DNA from: a virus
Virus record (IMG/VR): IMGVR_UViG_3300036768_000070
Span: 1-39,975 of that record
Direction: 5' to 3' (one strand)
Length of the DNA: 39,975 nt
Notes under the pieces: model-generated
Told to the model about the DNA's origin: nothing
Database searches by the model: none
What the model saw: only the letters and a program-made list of their open reading frames with translations
Translations under genes and position numbers: made by a program
Shown here: in pieces, positions 38,587 through 39,975 of the stretch
How positions within the stretch are numbered: the stretch's first letter is position 1
Layout: each line of letters begins with the position of its first letter

Positions 38587-39153
38587 TCAGATGTTTCCGT
38601 CGGCACATGAAACTACTTTCTGCCAACCCTCAATCTCCAATTTTCCATCTAACGCAAGATGCTTTGCGTTTTTTCGTCCTCCTATGATTGATCTGACTTT
38701 GATATTTTCGTGAGCAATGGCAATAGCGTAGTAGATCACATCCCTAGCGTTAATGTTCCGCGCTTTGATGTCCCACGCCTTGATGTCCTTCGCATTTATG
38801 TCATCCGCCTTGATGTCCCCTACGATGATATTCTCTGCAGTGATGTCCCACGCACTAATGTCCCTTGCCTTGATTTCCCTCGCGTAAATGTTATGTGCTC
38901 TGATGTCCCTCACATTGATGTTCTTCGCGTAAATGTGGCCTGTCATGATGTCCAATGCCGTGATGTTTCCCGCATTGATGCTTGAAGACCTGATACTCCT
39001 TGCAGAGATGTCCGCCGCAAAGATTTCCCCCAATATATCAATATCCGCTTCTACGTTCAAATTGAACGCGGTAATATCTATGTCGTCTTTGACGAAGAAC
39101 CTTCCGTCTTTTATTCCTTTCTCGAACTCTTTTTGCGTTTTGTAGATTTTCAT
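38587..39153 (-). CDS. Pentapeptide-repeat protein, 188 aa
   Basis: Start at 39153 (MKIYKTQKEFEKGI) with AAGGA about 10 bases upstream; the longer frame has no support. After residue 30 there is a run of 5-residue units of type A-(D/N)-I-x-A (DINAKDIKAWDIKARNINAR). These form a right-handed quadrilateral beta helix. Encoded by an imperfect 15-base DNA repeat at about 38740-39010. The C-terminal 45 residues (HENIKVRSIIGGRKNAKHLA) are non-repetitive. Pentapeptide proteins can mimic DNA or bind gyrase; no such activity is shown here. Confidence 0.75.
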   Translation of the reverse strand: MKIYKTQKEFEKGIKDGRFFVKDDIDITAFNLNVEADIDILGEIFAADISARSIRSSSINAGNITALDIMTGHIYAKNINVRDIRAHNIYAREIKARDISAWDITAENIIVGDIKADDINAKDIKAWDIKARNINARDVIYYAIAIAHENIKVRSIIGGRKNAKHLALDGKLEIEGWQKVVSCADGNI

Positions 39154-39157
39154 GGTG

Positions 39158-39355
39158 TTAATTCCTTTCTTTAATGAACAATTCCCAAAACCTATGCCTA
39201 AAAACTTTTCCTTTTTCGGATAGGTAACCATGGTCGTTCAGCCACTCCATTATCTCTTCTAGGTCTCTCACCGAGATGTGTGAAAAGCAATTCACGAATG
39301 GTATGACATTCTTCTTTTCGGAATGGTCTCCTTTTGTCAGGTTAGTTTTCCTCAT
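39158..39355 (-). CDS. Small hypothetical protein, 65 aa
   Basis: Helical: SVRDLEEIMEWLNDHGYLSE and KGKVFRHRFWELFIKERN. It lies between two pentapeptide-repeat genes, 18 bases after the first and 4 bases before the second. No family recognised. Confidence 0.55.
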   Translation of the reverse strand: MRKTNLTKGDHSEKKNVIPFVNCFSHISVRDLEEIMEWLNDHGYLSEKGKVFRHRFWELFIKERN

Positions 39356-39373
39356 ATTTTTCTAAAAGATGCC

Positions 39374-39975
39374 TTATAAAATTACTGATCCACAACGAGA
39401 GCATATATCTAATATCTTTCTTTCTTTGTAAGGCACATCACAAGACGGACAAATCCAAATTTTTTTTGTGGAATAAGGTTTTACAATTTTATTTTTTTCA
39501 TCCTCAATCTCCAATTTTCCGTCCAGCACAAAATGCTTTGCGTTCTCTGCTTTCCCCCTAATTGATTTAACTTTGATATTTTTATGAGCAAATGCGACAG
39601 CATAGTAAGTTACATCCCTTGCGTAGATACTTTCGGCGTTAATGTCCTCCGCGTTTATGTCATTCGCGATGATGCAATTCGCTTTGATGTCACTAGAATA
39701 GATATTCCAAGCATGGATGTCATCTGCTATTATGTTCCCAGCGTTAATGTTATTCGCCCTGATGTCCCACGCCTTGATGTCTCTTGCCTTGATGTCTCCA
39801 GTTTCAATGTCCAATGCCCAAATATCTAGCGCCGAGATGTTCTTCGCCTTGATGTTTCCAGCCCTGATCTCGTACGCATAGATTCCCCCAGCGGTAATGT
39901 TCCTTGCCTTGATGTCTCCCCGCACCTCGATGTCCACTTTTACATCCAAATCAAACGCACTAATATCTATGCTTT
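39374..39975 (-). CDS. Pentapeptide-repeat protein with zinc ribbon, 5' end outside window
   Basis: The frame is open from 39374 through the right edge: the sequence upstream of the TTG at 39949 reads SIDISAFDL, homologous to DIDITAFNL in the paralogue, so the gene is truncated by the window. Residues in the body follow A-(D/N)-I-x-A units (DINAEDINAESIYARDVTYY). Unlike the paralogue it ends in a zinc ribbon (WICPSCDVPYKERKILDICS, RCGSVIL). Also encoded by a 15-base repeat at about 39615-39930. Confidence 0.75.
   Translation of the reverse strand, partial: SIDISAFDLDVKVDIEVRGDIKARNITAGGIYAYEIRAGNIKAKNISALDIWALDIETGDIKARDIKAWDIRANNINAGNIIADDIHAWNIYSSDIKANCIIANDINAEDINAESIYARDVTYYAVAFAHKNIKVKSIRGKAENAKHFVLDGKLEIEDEKNKIVKPYSTKKIWICPSCDVPYKERKILDICSRCGSVIL

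Noticed and set aside
38740-39010. Short regular repeats that could suggest a CRISPR array
   Set aside because: The 15-base units are imperfect, have no spacers and encode pentapeptide repeats in an open frame.
1-39975. Alternative genetic code (stop reassignment)
   Set aside because: TAA, TAG and TGA each end convincing genes at natural boundaries, and large genes contain none of them internally.
1-39975. Integrase, attachment site or lysogeny module
   Set aside because: No recombinase or recognisable repressor gene is present in the window. The tRNA could suggest an attachment site, but there is no adjoining integrase or partial duplicate.

Overview
This window looks like most of the genome of a podovirus-like tailed phage (P22/T7-type virion logic), cut at both ends inside genes. 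Every protein gene I can support is read on the minus strand. The evidence is the order small terminase, large terminase, portal, scaffold, major capsid, stopper, adaptor, putative ejection proteins, then a lysis cassette (M23-type lysin and small membrane proteins). All three stop codons terminate genes, so the standard code is used. Promoter-like sites follow the sigma70 pattern and there are DnaA boxes, so the host is a bacterium with ordinary sigma70 and DnaA. I cannot name the host. No integrase, polymerase or helicase is visible.

Layout from right to left, in the direction of transcription. 39975-38587: two related pentapeptide-repeat genes around a small ORF, in AT-rich DNA. 38532-36505: Holliday-junction-resolvase-like nuclease, NinB-like protein, zinc-ribbon, coiled-coil and glutaredoxin-like proteins. 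36495-34129: packaging genes, with a homologue of translation initiation factor IF-1 between the terminase subunits. 34108-25128: portal, a run of accessory virion proteins including a paralogous pair, scaffold and major capsid protein. 25038-17813: decoration, adhesin, stopper and adaptor proteins and a putative ejection protein. 17806-8297: one giant 3169-codon polyvalent-type gene that carries a complete tRNA-Arg(UCU) gene on its opposite strand. 8316-7096: lysis. 7095-6762: a regulatory hub with a bidirectional terminator, a probable plus-strand small RNA, two DnaA boxes, and the promoter and structured leader of the replication gene. 6761-5208: replication initiator operon. 5207-5008: a palindromic operator, a promoter and a strongly folded leader RNA. 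5007-2988: recombination module (ERF annealing protein and PD-(D/E)XK nuclease). 2987-2918: two tandem promoters sharing a repeated palindromic operator. 2909-1: AT-rich accessory genes, including a cytosine-C5 methyltransferase with a nested HNH endonuclease and a second long overlapping frame.

Genes are chained very tightly: at least twelve junctions are 4-base ATGA overlaps, so translational coupling appears to be the rule. Several very short membrane or zinc-binding proteins are supported mainly by those junctions. The most unusual points are the tRNA gene inside the giant gene, the phage-borne IF-1, the folded RNA ahead of the recombination operon, and the plus-strand small RNA beside the putative origin.
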